The notes under the pieces: generated by a model
The model's input: the letters and a program-made list of their open reading frames with translations, nothing else
What the model was told of the DNA's origin: nothing
The model's database searches: none
Assembly (NCBI GenBank): GCA_024516035.1
Contig: CM044962.1
Span: 3,459,335-3,523,334, forward strand
From: Bactericera cockerelli
Lineage: Eukaryota > Arthropoda > Insecta > Hemiptera > Triozidae
Length of the DNA stretch: 64,000 nucleotides
Direction of reading: 5' to 3'
Shown here: in pieces, positions 1-11,400 of the stretch
Numbering within the stretch: the stretch's first letter is position 1
Layout of the letters: every line of letters starts with the position of its first letter
Translations under genes and position numbers: made by a program

Positions 1-341
1 GAGTAGAGAAGAAAGAAAGAAGAGAATAGAGACAGAGGTGTGGGAAAGCAAGAAATTAAGAGAGAGAGGAGACAAAGGAAAGAGGGGATAGAGAAGAGAG
101 AGAGAAAATAGTGGCGAGAGCAAGAGAGAGGGAGAGAGAAAAAAGAAGAAGAAGAAGAGGATATTGGAAAGAAAGCAGAGATTGAAGAAAGGGGAGAGGA
201 GAGAAAGGGGAGAGGAGTAAGCAAACAAAGGAGAGAGTGGAGACAGAGCAAAGAGAGGAGAGAGGTAGAGGTGAGTAATACGACAGAGATGATGGAAGGA
301 GAGAGAGAGAGAGAAGAGATAGAGAAGTAAGGAGATATCAA
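1..341. repeat. Purine-rich (GA)n low-complexity tract
   Basis: Almost pure A/G on the plus strand, built from irregular gaga, gaaa and ggaga runs. No gene is seen here. It lies in the intron downstream of the last visible myosin exon. Confidence 0.9.
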
Positions 342-1736
342 TTATTGAATATTGTTGTAGAGAAAAAGGATTTTTGGTACCAAAACTGGTACAAAACGAT
401 GAAAAAAAGTCCGACCAAAAAATTTGATATGGAGTACAAAACGGTACAAAACAAGGGCTTTCATTTGAGATATGTAGCGTCCAAATCCGTTCTGGTGGTC
501 AACCAACTCCATGTGAAGTTGACTGACCACCAAGGGAGGGTCTGTATCTCGAGAACGAAAGGTCGTAGAGAAAAAAGTTGGCTGACCACCAGGGGGGGGT
601 CTGTATCTCGGGAACGAAAGGTCGTAGAGAAAAATGGTTTTTGGTACAAAACGGTACAAAACCGGTACAAAACGATGGAAAAAAGTCCGACCCAAAAATC
701 TGAAATTTTTCGAGATATTACGTTTTATTACGTTTTTTTACTTGTCGATATCTCAGGAACGAAAGGTCGCAGGAAGATATGATAAGTGGTACAAAACGGT
801 ACAAAACAAGACCTTTCATTTGAGATATGTAGCGTCCAATTCTGTTCTGGTGGTCAGCCAACTTCACGTTTTTTTACTTGTCGATATCTCGGGAACGAAA
901 GGTCGCAGGAAGATAAGATAAGTGGTACAAAACGGTACAAAACCGGTACAAAACGATGAAAAAAAGTCCGCCCCAAAAAGCTAAAAAATTTTGAGTTATT
1001 ACGTTTTATTACGTTTTTTTCAACCGTCAATATCTCAGGAACGAAAGGTCGGAGGAAGGTAAGATAAGTGGTACAAAACGGTACAAAACAAGAGCTTTCA
1101 TTTGAGATATGTAGCGTCCAAATCCGTTCTGGTGGTCAGCCAACTTCACGTTTTTTTACTTGTCGATATTTCGGGAACGAAAGGTCGCAGAAAGATAAGA
1201 TAAGTGGTACAAAACGGTACAAAACAAGACCTTTCATTTGAGATAAGTAGCGTCCAAATCCGTTCTGGTGGTCAGCCAACTTCACGTGAAGTTGGCTGAC
1301 CACCAAGGGGGGGTCTATATCTCGAGAACGAAAGGTCGTAGAGAAAAATGGTTTTTGGTACAAAACGGTACAAAACCGGTACAAAACGATGAAAAAAAGT
1401 CCGCCCCAAAAATCTGAAATTTTTCGAGTTATTACGTTTTATTACGTTTTTTAACCGTCAATATCTCAGGAACGAAAGGTCGCAGGAAGGTAAGATAAGT
1501 GGTACAAAACGGTACAAAACAAGACCTTTCATTTGAGATATGTTGCGTTCAATTCTGTTCTGGTGGTCAGCCAACTTCACGTGAAGTTGGCTGACCACCT
1601 AGGGGGGGTCAATATCTCGGGATTGGTACTGGTACAAAACGAAATTTTTGTGGTACAAAACGGTACAAAACCGGTACAAAACGTTGAGCCAAGTAGCGAC
1701 CAAATCGCTTCTGGTGGTCAGACAACTTCACGTAGC
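342..1736. repeat. Complex satellite-like array with palindromic core
   Basis: Recurring blocks include ggtacaaaacggtacaaaac, a cgtccaaatccgttctggtg block and tatctcgggaacgaaaggtc, shuffled in order with about five copies of the larger unit. The joined form contains a perfect 40-bp palindrome at 1266-1305 and a 38-bp one at 1562-1599. Open frames run through on both strands, but they only reflect the repeat and are not called as genes. Confidence 0.85.
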
Positions 1737-1737
1737 T

Positions 1738-1836
1738 GATAACTTGTCATGTCCCGGCTGGGTTTCGAACCCGCGACTTCTGGAATCTCTGGATTCACAG
1801 AGTGCCGCCTTTACCACTGAGCTACAGGAACAGACA
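1738..1836 (-). mobile_element. tRNA-headed SINE fragment (family S6)
   Basis: The minus-strand reading has a tRNA-like head with A-box-like agctcagtggtaaaggc and B-box-like gggttcgaaaccc. Related copies lie at 4096, 35104, 38984, 58560 and 60343. It abuts the satellite array, and only the head is kept. Confidence 0.7.
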
Positions 1837-1958
1837 TATATAATACAATAGGAAATGGTATTCATCCATAAAATGATGAAGTAGAAAACCACAAGTATGT
1901 ACATTAGCTATTGTTTCATGGCTAGGAAATATTCAGATATTCAGTGATGTTAAGTTAC

Positions 1959-2087
1959 CTTGAGCTTGGCGAGATGTTTGCGGGCGAGGTATCCTCGGCA
2001 CTGTGCCTGGAAGGCTATGACTCGGGAGCTAAGCTTCTTGTCTCTCTCAGCCTCCAACTGGGGAAGCACATGAGAGCGGAAGAAGAT
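1959..2087 (-). CDS. MYO18: Myosin XVIII exon 13 (end of converter, first IQ motif)
   Basis: This exon encodes 43 residues, beginning [16 protein letters not shown] and ending [13 protein letters not shown]. The first part is the conserved myosin segment after the converter (IFFRxGxLxxLExxRD). The second contains an IQ motif ([11 protein letters not shown]) that should bind a calmodulin-type light chain. Boundaries are a tttcag acceptor at 2088 and a gtaac donor below 1959, both phase 0. It continues the exon ending YRVGLSQ at 27189, so the intervening intron is 25.1 kb. Later coiled-coil exons must lie beyond position 1. The gene symbol is a class-level name; the A/B type is not determined. 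Confidence 0.9.
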
Positions 2088-2149
2088 CTGAAACATGGCA
2101 CGAGAGAGTCAGGTGATGAGTGATTGCACAATGCTTTACGAGAAAAAAA

Positions 2150-2206
2150 ACGAACACAATACCTACTTCCGATTTCTAATATTAGAAATTTTCGGAAGTA
2201 ATAAAT
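2150..2206. repeat. Hairpin repeat (acttccgatttct motif)
   Basis: An imperfect inverted repeat of acttccgatttctaat against its complement ending cggaagt. The same hairpin with the lead-in acgaacacaata is found at 32340, 43655 and 63600, so it marks the end of a dispersed element. Confidence 0.7.
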
Positions 2207-2548
2207 TTATATCGTGGCTGAGAGGCAGAGTTAATTCAGAAAAATACGGAAACAGATTTACAGCCGTATTTATGAACAGATAATTTTGTCTGAGCAATGC
2301 CTCAAGTAAGGTATTGGCCAGTAATATTAAAGGAAATCATGCTTGAGACATTGCTCAGACGGAGTTCACCTCGGCCCAGGTGTGAAGAACGCCTTATAGA
2401 AAAAAAGAGACAGCACGGCAGAATGTAAGGTAATAAATACGACTGTACATCAGTCATTTAATGAACGAATCCGTTTTTTTTCGTTAATAAGTTTATAACT
2501 GAGATATGACCATGCAGTTGAAAGCGACGTTAAACCCAAATTAAATAA

Positions 2549-3141
2549 GGAAAGTAAAATATAATATCCCGAACTCAATAATATAATATCCCGCTCTCTC
2601 ACATCCCTTGGCTTCCACCCAACACTTGAACCAACAGGCATGTCACGCAGTGATGGTAAGCGGCCAGATGGTGTCACTCTGGATTCCTGGTCTCGTGGGA
2701 AGAAGTTAGTGTGGGACGTCACTTGCGTGGACACTCTAGCTCCTTCGTATGTTTGTAAATCATCCACTCATGTTGGTTCGGCGGCCGAGGCAGCTTGTGA
2801 AAGAAAGCATTCCATATATTCTAACATCGAAAACAATGGATATATTTTCAAAGGATTGGCAGTTGAGTCCATGGGCCCTTTCTGCCAGGAGATGAAGGAT
2901 CTTGTCGAAGAAATGGGCAAAAAATTAAAAGAGAAAAGTGGAGAACCAAAAGCCAAGACCTACCTCTACCAATCCCTGTCCTTGGCGATCCAGAGAGGGA
3001 ATGCATCGAGTATTCTTGGGACTTTTCCTCCCAATCCCTCTCTGGACTTTATCTACCAACTTTGATAGTTATGTTTGTTGTTTAATAAATAAAGATTAAA
3101 TGTAATTTTTAAAAAAAAAAAAAAAAAAAAGGAAAGTAAAA
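2549..3141 (+). mobile_element. 5'-truncated LINE insertion with C-terminal coding remnant, polyA and target-site duplication
   Basis: An open frame at 2640-3065 encodes 141 residues with KRPDGVTLDSW, LVWDVTCVDTLAPSY and a closing LSLAIQRGNASSI-type stretch. This layout is familiar from the C-terminal region of invertebrate non-LTR retrotransposon polymerase proteins; the assignment is from recall of that family, not a search. It is followed by a stop, an aataaataaag signal and an A-run of about 22. The insertion is bracketed by ggaaagtaaaa at 2549-2559 and 3131-3141, the duplication expected from target-primed reverse transcription. The N-terminal part and the endonuclease/RT core are absent, so it is a dead 3' fragment. 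A short antisense piece of the same end recurs at 47165-47221. Confidence 0.8.
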
Positions 3142-3149
3142 AGAGTTTA

Positions 3150-3435
3150 TAACTATGCTAGCCAGCGTCGATGGCTAGCATAGATCTTTAACATCTGTCA
3201 CCAAGCAACGTCCAGCGAGGTTCAAACTTGGATGAGCGATTATTGAAATTCGAACCGTCGTAATGCATGGCATTGCCGGCCCAATACAGGCTGGGTAAGA
3301 TTTATCATTCAAATTTGAACCCTCGGGATGCTGGCCATTCCCGGGTGAGGTTAATTTGAGTAGCTGAGATGCTTGCCCAGCGAATGGTGTAAAAGTACCG
3401 TCGTTATATGACGCTCGGCAAGCAACCCAGCAATT
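3150..3435 (+). mobile_element. SINE with 5S rRNA-like head and a body shared with family S3
   Basis: Positions 3158-3232 resemble 5S rRNA: an agcgtcgatggc start, then caccaagcaacgtccagcga and acttggatgagcga, matching the internal-promoter half of 5S. The body that follows (gccggcccaatacaggctgggt ... gcccagcgaatgg ... gtaaaa) parallels the tRNA-headed S3 SINEs at 19520 and 59399. Confidence 0.65.
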
Positions 3436-4011
3436 GACTATGTAGATAGATAGATAGTTTTATTTGTACTTAAAAACATCAAAATGCATCGGACAAAAGT
3501 ATTTATAAAAATTAAAAATAAAATACATACAGGTAGATATTATTGAATAGATATTATTTGGTAGATAATTGGTGACATAACTGAAGAAAAAAAAAAAAAA
3601 AAAAAAGGTAAAGCGACGTTAATCAAGCGAAACGGTCTTTTCGCGGGAGAACGCCTCCAAAGAAACTACAGTGCTTATCCATATAACACAAACACGGAGT
3701 TTTTTATCCCACTGTGCAGACGTAATATGCTATGAATCAGCTTCCTAAAGTTCCTAATGAATAATAAAAAAAACACACAATAATATCATTAAAAATTACC
3801 ACTGCTGTTGTGAGATCCGTTTGTCTGGCAAATTCGGTACAAACAATGAGTGAATGAGGAACTCCCTTATCCCGTGAATCTCTCTCATTAAAAACTGAAC
3901 GCATTCATCTCATTCTAGTTCCTAAGAAGACACTCAAACCCACTCAGTACACGTTTGTGAAGAAGACATGATTTGGGTGACGGGAGGTATCCAAAATGAC
4001 ACGAAAAGATA

Positions 4012-4082
4012 TAGGGCGGAATAAATAGACGTGTTTGTAATACCTCTGTGGCGCTAAGTCACGGATTGCGTACTATGTGGGA
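4012..4082 (-). mobile_element. Half copy of the GGCGGAATTAATAGAC MITE
   Basis: The run gggcggaataaatagacg followed by aatacctctgtggcgctaag is the reverse complement of the right half of the complete element at 46478-46607. The other inverted end is missing. Confidence 0.7.
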
Positions 4083-4095
4083 TAATAACAATAAT

Positions 4096-4238
4096 ATCGC
4101 CTTATTTATACAGCCCGATTAGGACTATGAAGTCCCATTATTCCAGCAGTAAGTCAAAGACCTATTATTATGTGTTCAAAATCCTAAAAGGGAGGAGAAC
4201 ATATCATGTCCCGGCCGCCTTTACCACTGATCTATTGA
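4096..4238 (-). mobile_element. tRNA-headed SINE (family S6)
   Basis: Reads aatatcgccttatttatac ... tgtcccggccgcctttacc. The tRNA head is partly deleted, and it matches the copies at 35104 and 38984. Confidence 0.7.
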
Positions 4239-4360
4239 GACAAGATAGGGAAAACCGACGCTTGCAATGACTTGGGTAATAGAATTTGTTTATTAAGTTC
4301 GGTGTAAGTTTGGCTAACCACCTCAACATCTAGGCTCTGATCCTGCTCAGGAACAAAAGT

Positions 4361-4560
4361 GCACTGGTAGTCAAGTGGTTAAAGCGCTAGTCTGGCAATC
4401 CCGTTAGCGTAGGGATCCGTTGGTTCGAATCCCACCCAGTGCATGAATTTTTCCTCATCAATTTGAGTTTGTGACCACTTAATAATAAGACTCTGAGGGT
4501 TAGGAGGTAGAAAATGATTTGAGCATTAACCTCACCTGGTGGTTACCTTCCACTAAAGAG
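4361..4560 (+). mobile_element. tRNA-headed SINE (family S1), complete copy
   Basis: The head reads gcactggtagtcaagtggtt with B box ggttcgaatccc and closes with cccagtgca, so the acceptor-stem-like ends pair. It resembles tRNA-Leu/Ser types. The body ends gtggttaccttccactaaag. At least ten further copies lie in the window, so this is a dispersed SINE, not a working tRNA gene. Confidence 0.85.
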
Positions 4561-5436
4561 GTAAAACTAAACGGATGTAGATGTTAATTTATTTGTTGAA
4601 AAAAGATTTTTTTTTAAATTTATTTATTTATTTATTAACAGAATAACATATACAAAGGTATTTTTCCTAAGCTAAAGCTTCTAAGAAAATTATTTTAGTT
4701 TACTATATTATTATTATTATTATAAAATCTATTGCCAGCAGGTGCCCCCTTTCAATCGCCCAACAGGGGTGGATGGAGGGATATTACAATAAAATAAAAA
4801 TTAAAAAAGGCTCCAGGTCAATCGAGACGGGAGGTTTACCCTCTATTCGGTGGAAACTCACCAACTAGCTACTCAAATGAACAGGTTGAAGCAGGAGTGT
4901 CAGAACCAACCTCAACCGTGAGGGCAAGGTTGAACAGTGCCAACCCCAAGTAGATTTAAGAAAAGGCAAAGTGAAAGAAGATGGTTTAGTAATGATATGA
5001 GAAAGTACTTTTGGATTGTGATAACTCAAAGTTTGGGTGGAAGAAATTGCCATAGGCGATAACCCCGCCCTTTAGTAAAGACATCTGAATATATTTTATC
5101 TGTGTTGTTTATCAATTATGTATTTCGTTTTTTTTTTTTTTTTTTTTCTCTCTTCAGAAGTTATTCTTTAGCTAAGGAGATTTTATATGTTATTATTAAT
5201 TTGTAAAAAGTCAAGTAATCAATATTCAATTCAATTCAATTCAATAATATGAGACTAGGATTCATTGTCATTTTGGACTAATTCATTGTCACAAGATTAA
5301 AACTTGTCAAACAAGTTGAATTTATTGTGTTGTTTATCTTTTTTTTTGTTTATATTGTTGTCAATTTTGCATTTTAATTTTAATCATTATTTGTTTGTAC
5401 ATAATATGTCCTGTCACTAAAGAGTTTGATGATAAG
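4561..5436. other. AT-rich intronic stretch without a gene
   Basis: It contains TTTA and ATT runs, a T-tract near 5130 and a fragment of the gattgcc/cccgccc LINE-tail family near 5040-5075. It also has a ggtgccccctttcaatcgcc segment of unknown origin at 4741. No coding signal is seen. Confidence 0.6.
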
Positions 5437-5590
5437 AGTTGGGTGGAAGAGATTGCCACAGGCAATTTACCCCGCTCTTTACCCCCTCTTTGTTCAATCT
5501 ATTTATTTTTTCTTTATAATTTTATTGTATTTTACTGTATATATTTTTGTATTACCTAATAAAGCATACTATAATAATAATAATAATAAT
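5437..5590 (+). mobile_element. LINE-type 3' tail with (TAA)n end (family S9)
   Basis: Starts ttgggtggaagagattgcc, passes aatttaccccgctcttt and ends cctaataaagcatactataa followed by (TAA)n. Other copies lie at 26086, 26969, 30943, 31935 and 57208. A shared 3' end with a microsatellite tail is typical of CR1/L2-like LINEs and SINEs that borrow their ends. No coding part is attached. Confidence 0.65.
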
Positions 5591-5713
5591 ACTTGTAACC
5601 ATAATTTCAGTTTCTTGAAAATCTCAAATCTTGGTCGATTTGTCTACCACTCACTGACGACTCCGATGATGAACCAGGATTCACCTCACTCTAAGCATAC
5701 ACACTACGTGGGT

Positions 5714-5715
<2 letters not shown>

Positions 5716-5759
<44 letters not shown>
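5716..5759. repeat. (AC)n microsatellite
   Basis: About 21 uninterrupted AC units. Confidence 0.95.
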
Positions 5760-5760
<1 letters not shown>

Positions 5761-6479
5761 ACTAGTCCGCTCGCACAATGGAGTACTTAGCCAGTTCTAC
5801 TCACAATAGCTACACTCACGGAATCTACACAATGGACCATCTCGGCCACTTAATCCGAAAGAGGTTAGCCGACTCCTACGAACTGAAAGTTTAGAATTAG
5901 GTATGTAATTTTGTTCCTACATACATAATTATGTATGGAGAGCAACTCTTCCTTCATTCACTTCCTGGAATCTTATGTGATAACGCATTTATAATCTAAA
6001 AAGATCTAGCAAAATCTAGGAAGAAGATTCTGAGGGATATGTCTAATCCTTCTGAAGTTTGCATAAGCTTAGGAGATAATATTAAGAAATATTATTGTAC
6101 AAAAAAAGTATCATATTATTCAATTCAATTCTGAGGACTTAATATTGTTGTTAATATTAAATACTTCATTAGATATAAAAAGACATGTGTACAGTACAAA
6201 TAATTATTATAAAAATTAAAAAATGGAAACAATATGAACTATAATAAATATACACAATTACACATATGCGAGGTTATTGCCTATGGCAATCCCTTTCACC
6301 CAACCCTTAATTTAAAGTTTTATCTAGATTTTGCGTATTGTTTAAAATGGGAAAATATAAGTTTTGACTCGAACTTGGTGAGATTTTGTCAAATACATAA
6401 TTTCACCCCTAGACCTTAAGTTAAAGTACAAAATTGTATAGGCGTTCTTCACACCTCGGCCGAGGTGTTTGATTATAAT

Positions 6480-6613
6480 TGTGTTAATCACTTTCGTGAT
6501 ATCACAACTGCTCAAACTAGCTTTACTAATGCTTCGCTGAAACCGAGACTTGAACCACCAACCTCCAGGTAACAAGTCCGCCGCCTTATCGAACAAGCTA
6601 CTGAGAACGGTTG
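6480..6613 (-). mobile_element. tRNA-Thr-like SINE (family S2)
   Basis: The minus-strand reading has a head with ggacttgt...ggtggttcaagtc, close to tRNA-Thr(TGT), and a tail with cacgaaagtgattaacac. About a dozen copies occur in the window. This copy is diverged in the anticodon arm. Confidence 0.75.
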
Positions 6614-6868
6614 AATGCGAACTAAAAAATCTTGAAACACAACTTAAGAGAAAAAAAAGAAAGAAAGAAATAACGAAAAAAACTGCGTCGGAAATGGGCT
6701 CTACCAAAAAAGGTGTACTTATGTGCGGGCAGATGATTTTGCCTGGAGCGGGAGTCTAGAGAAACGTGGGGTCAGACAAAATTCCGGGCTCGGAACTTAA
6801 TTAAATTCACACGACCAAAACTTTCAGGAGTGGTTTGGAACATGCGATGTTGTATTGTTCATAATAAT

Positions 6869-7130
6869 ACTCTCTAGTGGAAGGTAACCACCAGGCGAGA
6901 TTAATGCTCAAAGCATTTTCTACCACCTTTCATAATGGGACTCCTTGTCTTGTGCCAACAGTCTAAATAAAGCACTACTATACATTACTATACCACCTAA
7001 TCCCAGAGTCTTATTACTATGTGGTCACAAACTCAAATTTATGAGGAAAATTTCAAGCACTGGCTGGGATTCGAACCAACGGATCCCTACGCTACCTGGA
7101 TTACCAGACTACTTGACTAGCAGTGCACAT
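6869..7130 (-). mobile_element. tRNA-headed SINE (S1) with an internal insertion
   Basis: The S1 tail (ctctagtggaaggtaacc) and head (gattcgaaccaacggatccc) are both present. They are separated by about 65 extra bases at 6932-6998 that include gccaacagtctaaataaagc. The same extra segment recurs near 34300, so a second short element sits inside this SINE. Confidence 0.75.
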
Positions 7131-8435
7131 CATGCAAAGTTGGAAACAACAGACCGATGGATAACGCCAAAGATGGGAAAAGTTGAAATTGAAGAAAAAG
7201 AGATACCATGAAACTAAATAGATATAATTATATTATGTTGGTTCAAGAAACCTATAAATCATAAAAAAGATAACTTAAAAAAAAAAGAATAAAAAAGACT
7301 GGCTAAAAAATAAAAATGAAACAAGTGCAATGGCTGAAATTTTGGCCAGTGTCCCCAAAGTTATAGGAAAAGAAACTTAAAACAAGACGTAGAGAGAAAA
7401 GATTTTGTCATAGATGTAAAGGAATTCAACAAAATGAAATCATCGTCAGAGAACACAATTTTGAATACTCGAATGTGAAAAACAAAAAGAAAATCTGGTC
7501 AGTATTCGAGCGGTCAAAAAGAAAAACTAAAAAACAATAATTTAACAAGATTTCATGACAAATATGACAGAGTTAAATGGAATAATATTCATGGCAAAAT
7601 AATTCATGGGCCAATAAAAAGTGTTCCAAAATTTTGACCAGCATATTAAAAAAGTCATAAAAAATTTAAGAAACAAGAGGTAGCCAAGATTTCGTCATGA
7701 AAGAGTTCAATAAAATGAAATCATGGTCAACACAATTTATGGGTCAGTAAAAAAATTCAAGGCTCAATGAACTGGCTCTAAAATATGCGAGAGTGGGCTG
7801 GCGACTTGCCCAGTGGTTCGCGATGAGTAGCGGTACAAAAAATAGTTTGCACCAAAGCCGTTACAAACGAAAAGGAAAGTTCTGCTTGCTAAAATAGAAT
7901 ATCTTTGAAATTGTGTTTTTTAAATAACTATTAAATTTATACATTAAAAACAATAATAAAAAAATAAATTGGACTGGCCGCTATAATTCACAAGAAGTAG
8001 ATGAATAGAAAGTAAGAATAATCTCATAGAAATATTAAAAAAAACTCTAAACCTATTCACAAGTTGCGAGTGAATTCTGCTACGGGTATTTCTAGTTTCT
8101 TCAGTCTGTTGATAGCCCAGATCTCATGTCAAGTGGTTTGCACCAATTTCTCGTCTACAGGACGTGCCTAGTTTGAATATGGGGTTAATTTACTATAAAG
8201 TATGTTTTTGATAAATAAAGAAAGATATATTTTACAGGAGCGATTGTAAAATTCTTTTTTTAAGAACAAAATGAAATTGATGAACATTTAGCCAGTAAAA
8301 AACTCAGTGTCAAGCTTATCATTGGGTTTAAAATGTTATGAACAAAATACTTATCCGGCCTTTCACGGTGTACTCGTCGAATTCGGTGCTTTTCCAAATT
8401 TAATTAAATAAATAAAGAAGAGAAACTATACTTAC
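7131..8435. other. AT-rich stretch with a diverged internal duplication
   Basis: Segments at 7330-7450 and 7628-7740 share gattttgtcat/gatttcgtcat and ttcaacaaaatgaaatcat / ttcaataaaatgaaatcat blocks, an old tandem or element pair. Nothing coding was found. Confidence 0.5.
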
Positions 8436-11400
8436 ATCATCGTTACTGGTTCTATGGCACATGTCGGGTTCATCAGAGCCCAACGGTTGATCCCGCTTCA
8501 ATTTTTGATCCAGATGCTTACGATCTTGTGGCGAGGCAGTAGAGAGCCTCTCGACGGCTTCAATGCTTGCCATCATTTCCATCACGTCACGATCTTGGCT
8601 TACGATGACGTCATTAAGACTCAAATTGATTTTGAGACCATCTTCAAAGTCTTCAGTAATGCCAGAGTCGTTCAGAACGTCTTTTAGAAATTGTTTGTCT
8701 TTGTCTCGAGAAATGATACCTGGAAGCTCTCCGTACTCCGCATTGGTGGTTGACGAATCGGAATGATTGCTTCGTGGATTGGTTTGGATATTTGGATATG
8801 TGATGACGTTTGTTTGAGGCTTGAGAGCTTTGACTTGAGTTGGTTTTGAAAAATTGACATGTCCTCCCTTGTTTAAAAGACCCTCAGTTGGAATTTTAGA
8901 GTTGGAAATTTGGCCTACGATACCCTTTTTATTTGAACTACTATTGAGATTCCCTGCTGGAAGAGAGACCGGTGATGGTGAATTTTTAACTGTCCTGGTC
9001 GAGAGTGGATCATGATCCAATGACCGACTACTGGTGTTAACAAATTGCGTGTGGACCCTGTTTTTGCTTTTACATTAGAATCTTTACCTGAAATATTCTC
9101 AACACTAACAGACCTTTCAGATGGCTTTGCTAATTTTGGCTGTTGAGACGTAAAAATACATTCAAGGGATTTGGTTTTCATCTTGGGAATCTTCGACAAC
9201 CCGTTGCCGATCCATCCGATTTTTTGGGCGTCTCGGATTCCGTTTGATCTGGGATTCGAAGTTAGAAATCCTATTTAAAACATCAAACTGTGGTTTTGAA
9301 GGTGATTTAGAGTGTTCTTTCAACGATCCACTGGAAAACAACTGGCAGTTTCTTAGCTTTTCTTCATAGCTACTACGAATTGATTTCATCGGAGTCTTTA
9401 GGTTACAAGTGTTGATCTTGTCACTCGTGATTTTCGATGTATCTTCAACTTTCGCAACGGTGAAAGTCTGGCGATTTTGAGCTTACCCCGCCCTTTGATT
9501 TCAAATTCTCAAAGCTTTGAAGCTTTTCCGACACATTCACTCGAACGTCAATGTTGGGACTGTTTTTCAAGCTTGAGACAGTGTTCGAAGTTTTTGCCAG
9601 ATTTTCAAAACTGGATATTTTTTCCGAGAAAATGTTCTTGGAATCGACCGGCTCAGGTGAGGGTGATTTCGAATTTTCCCGCTCCAAGATTCTTTTCTCG
9701 AAACACTTAACTTTGTCAGAAACATTTGGAACTTGGATGATCTTTTTTAAAGTTCGATTTTCCTTTCTTGTATTTACGATAGAGTTGCTGCTGTTAAAGA
9801 GGTGGCTATCTTTAATTAAAGTTGAGTTCATTCTTTATCGAACAAATTTGATTTTATAATTGGCTCACGAAGTTTAGAAACTTTTATTCTCTAGGACTCT
9901 GGAAAGGCTCAGGCTGAGCAGTGTTAATATTTTCAAAATTCTTAATTTTTTCAATAACCATCTGGCGATACCGGCTTGAACTTTCTTTTTCGTCACTTAA
10001 CGTTTCCAAGGTTACTTTTTGTGGCACAACAACTAATTCGTACTTCTTGAGTGGCAGATAAGAACTTCGTGGAGGTTTTCGTTTCTCCAACGTATTACCT
10101 CCAGGTTTACTTGAGCTACCCCTTTGTCCGGTATAACGGCTTTCAAACCTATCTTGAGAATCGCCATCAGTAGAGCCACTACTTCTGGCAGAACAATCAC
10201 TTCCAGTGGAATCCATCCTACAAACTTGTTCTCGAGAAGGCGAAAATCTTTTATCTTGATAGTCACTTTGATTATCACTCGAGTTTGATCCGCCACCATT
10301 CTTGTTAGATCCATTACTTTGGCTGGAACAATTGCTCGGAGAATATTTTCTAGGCGATAATTCTGAATGAGAACTTTCATAGTCGATTGAGCTTAGGATA
10401 TGCTCAAGTTCAGAACTCAAATCCGAACCAGAACTGTTGGTTTTCGGTCGATCAGAGCAGCGTTCTAGCTCATCGCTTTCGGATGTACTGTTTGGTTTGG
10501 CTACTCTTGAGAGATCATCCGTTAAATTCGCCTTATTAGTTAAATGAGCCATGTGGAATTTGGTATTCAGAACAACCGGTTCGATAGGAATTTCAGAGTT
10601 TTCTTCAGAATTGTTGAAATTACTAGACATTTTACGGCACATTTTGTCACTTTTTCTATCAGAACTGCTAGGTGTAATACTATTACAGTCAGAGCTATGA
10701 CAAGATTCGAAATGTGTACACATGTAGGTAGATTTCTCACTCGGTTCTAATTCAACAGTAATTGTTTTAGTTGGATAACTAGAATTCACTTCACTGTCTA
10801 ATTCAGTTTCACTGCTCATCATCTCCACTTCTTCAACTCTTGGCAATAGACACACATCTTCCTCACAACTATCAACAATGTTTTCAAACGTAGAAAACGA
10901 CGTCACACATTCGTCCAATTCTGGATCCAATGTGTTCAAACTTCGCTCAACACTATTCGTCTTACAATCCTTATTTTTTAGGGGTAAAATTTCAACTTCC
11001 TTTTCAGTTTCTTCCTCATTTGTAAAGTCGGACTCGTCTGCGCTGATTTCCAGCGAAAGCTCCCTGATTGGAGATAGGTAGGTATGAAAGCTATGCTGAT
11101 TTAACGCATGCGCTATGGACGTGTGTTTCAGCACCGCTGGATCCATTTTGAGGATTTCTTCTGGTTTTTCCTGATTGGCGGAACTATCTGCAGATGCTGG
11201 GACGCCATTGAAAATCATGCTTTGTCCACTTGACTCAGACGATGACGACGTAAGTGATGATGTGAAGAAGAAAGAGATAGGACGTCATCCTCAACTAAGG
11301 TGTCACTTTCTTTATCAAATCGTCATCCAGATCTGTTACAATAGAGTCGACCATTTTTTCGATTGGGTACTCAGAGTCTGCGAGGAGGTTTTCTTTGGAT

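Noticed and set aside
345..921. Overlapping ORFs on both strands
   Set aside because: They lie wholly within the satellite array and repeat the same peptides.
4367..4443. Functional tRNA genes at the tRNA-like heads
   Set aside because: Each head is followed by a conserved SINE body and occurs in many diverged copies; none was clearly a standalone tRNA.
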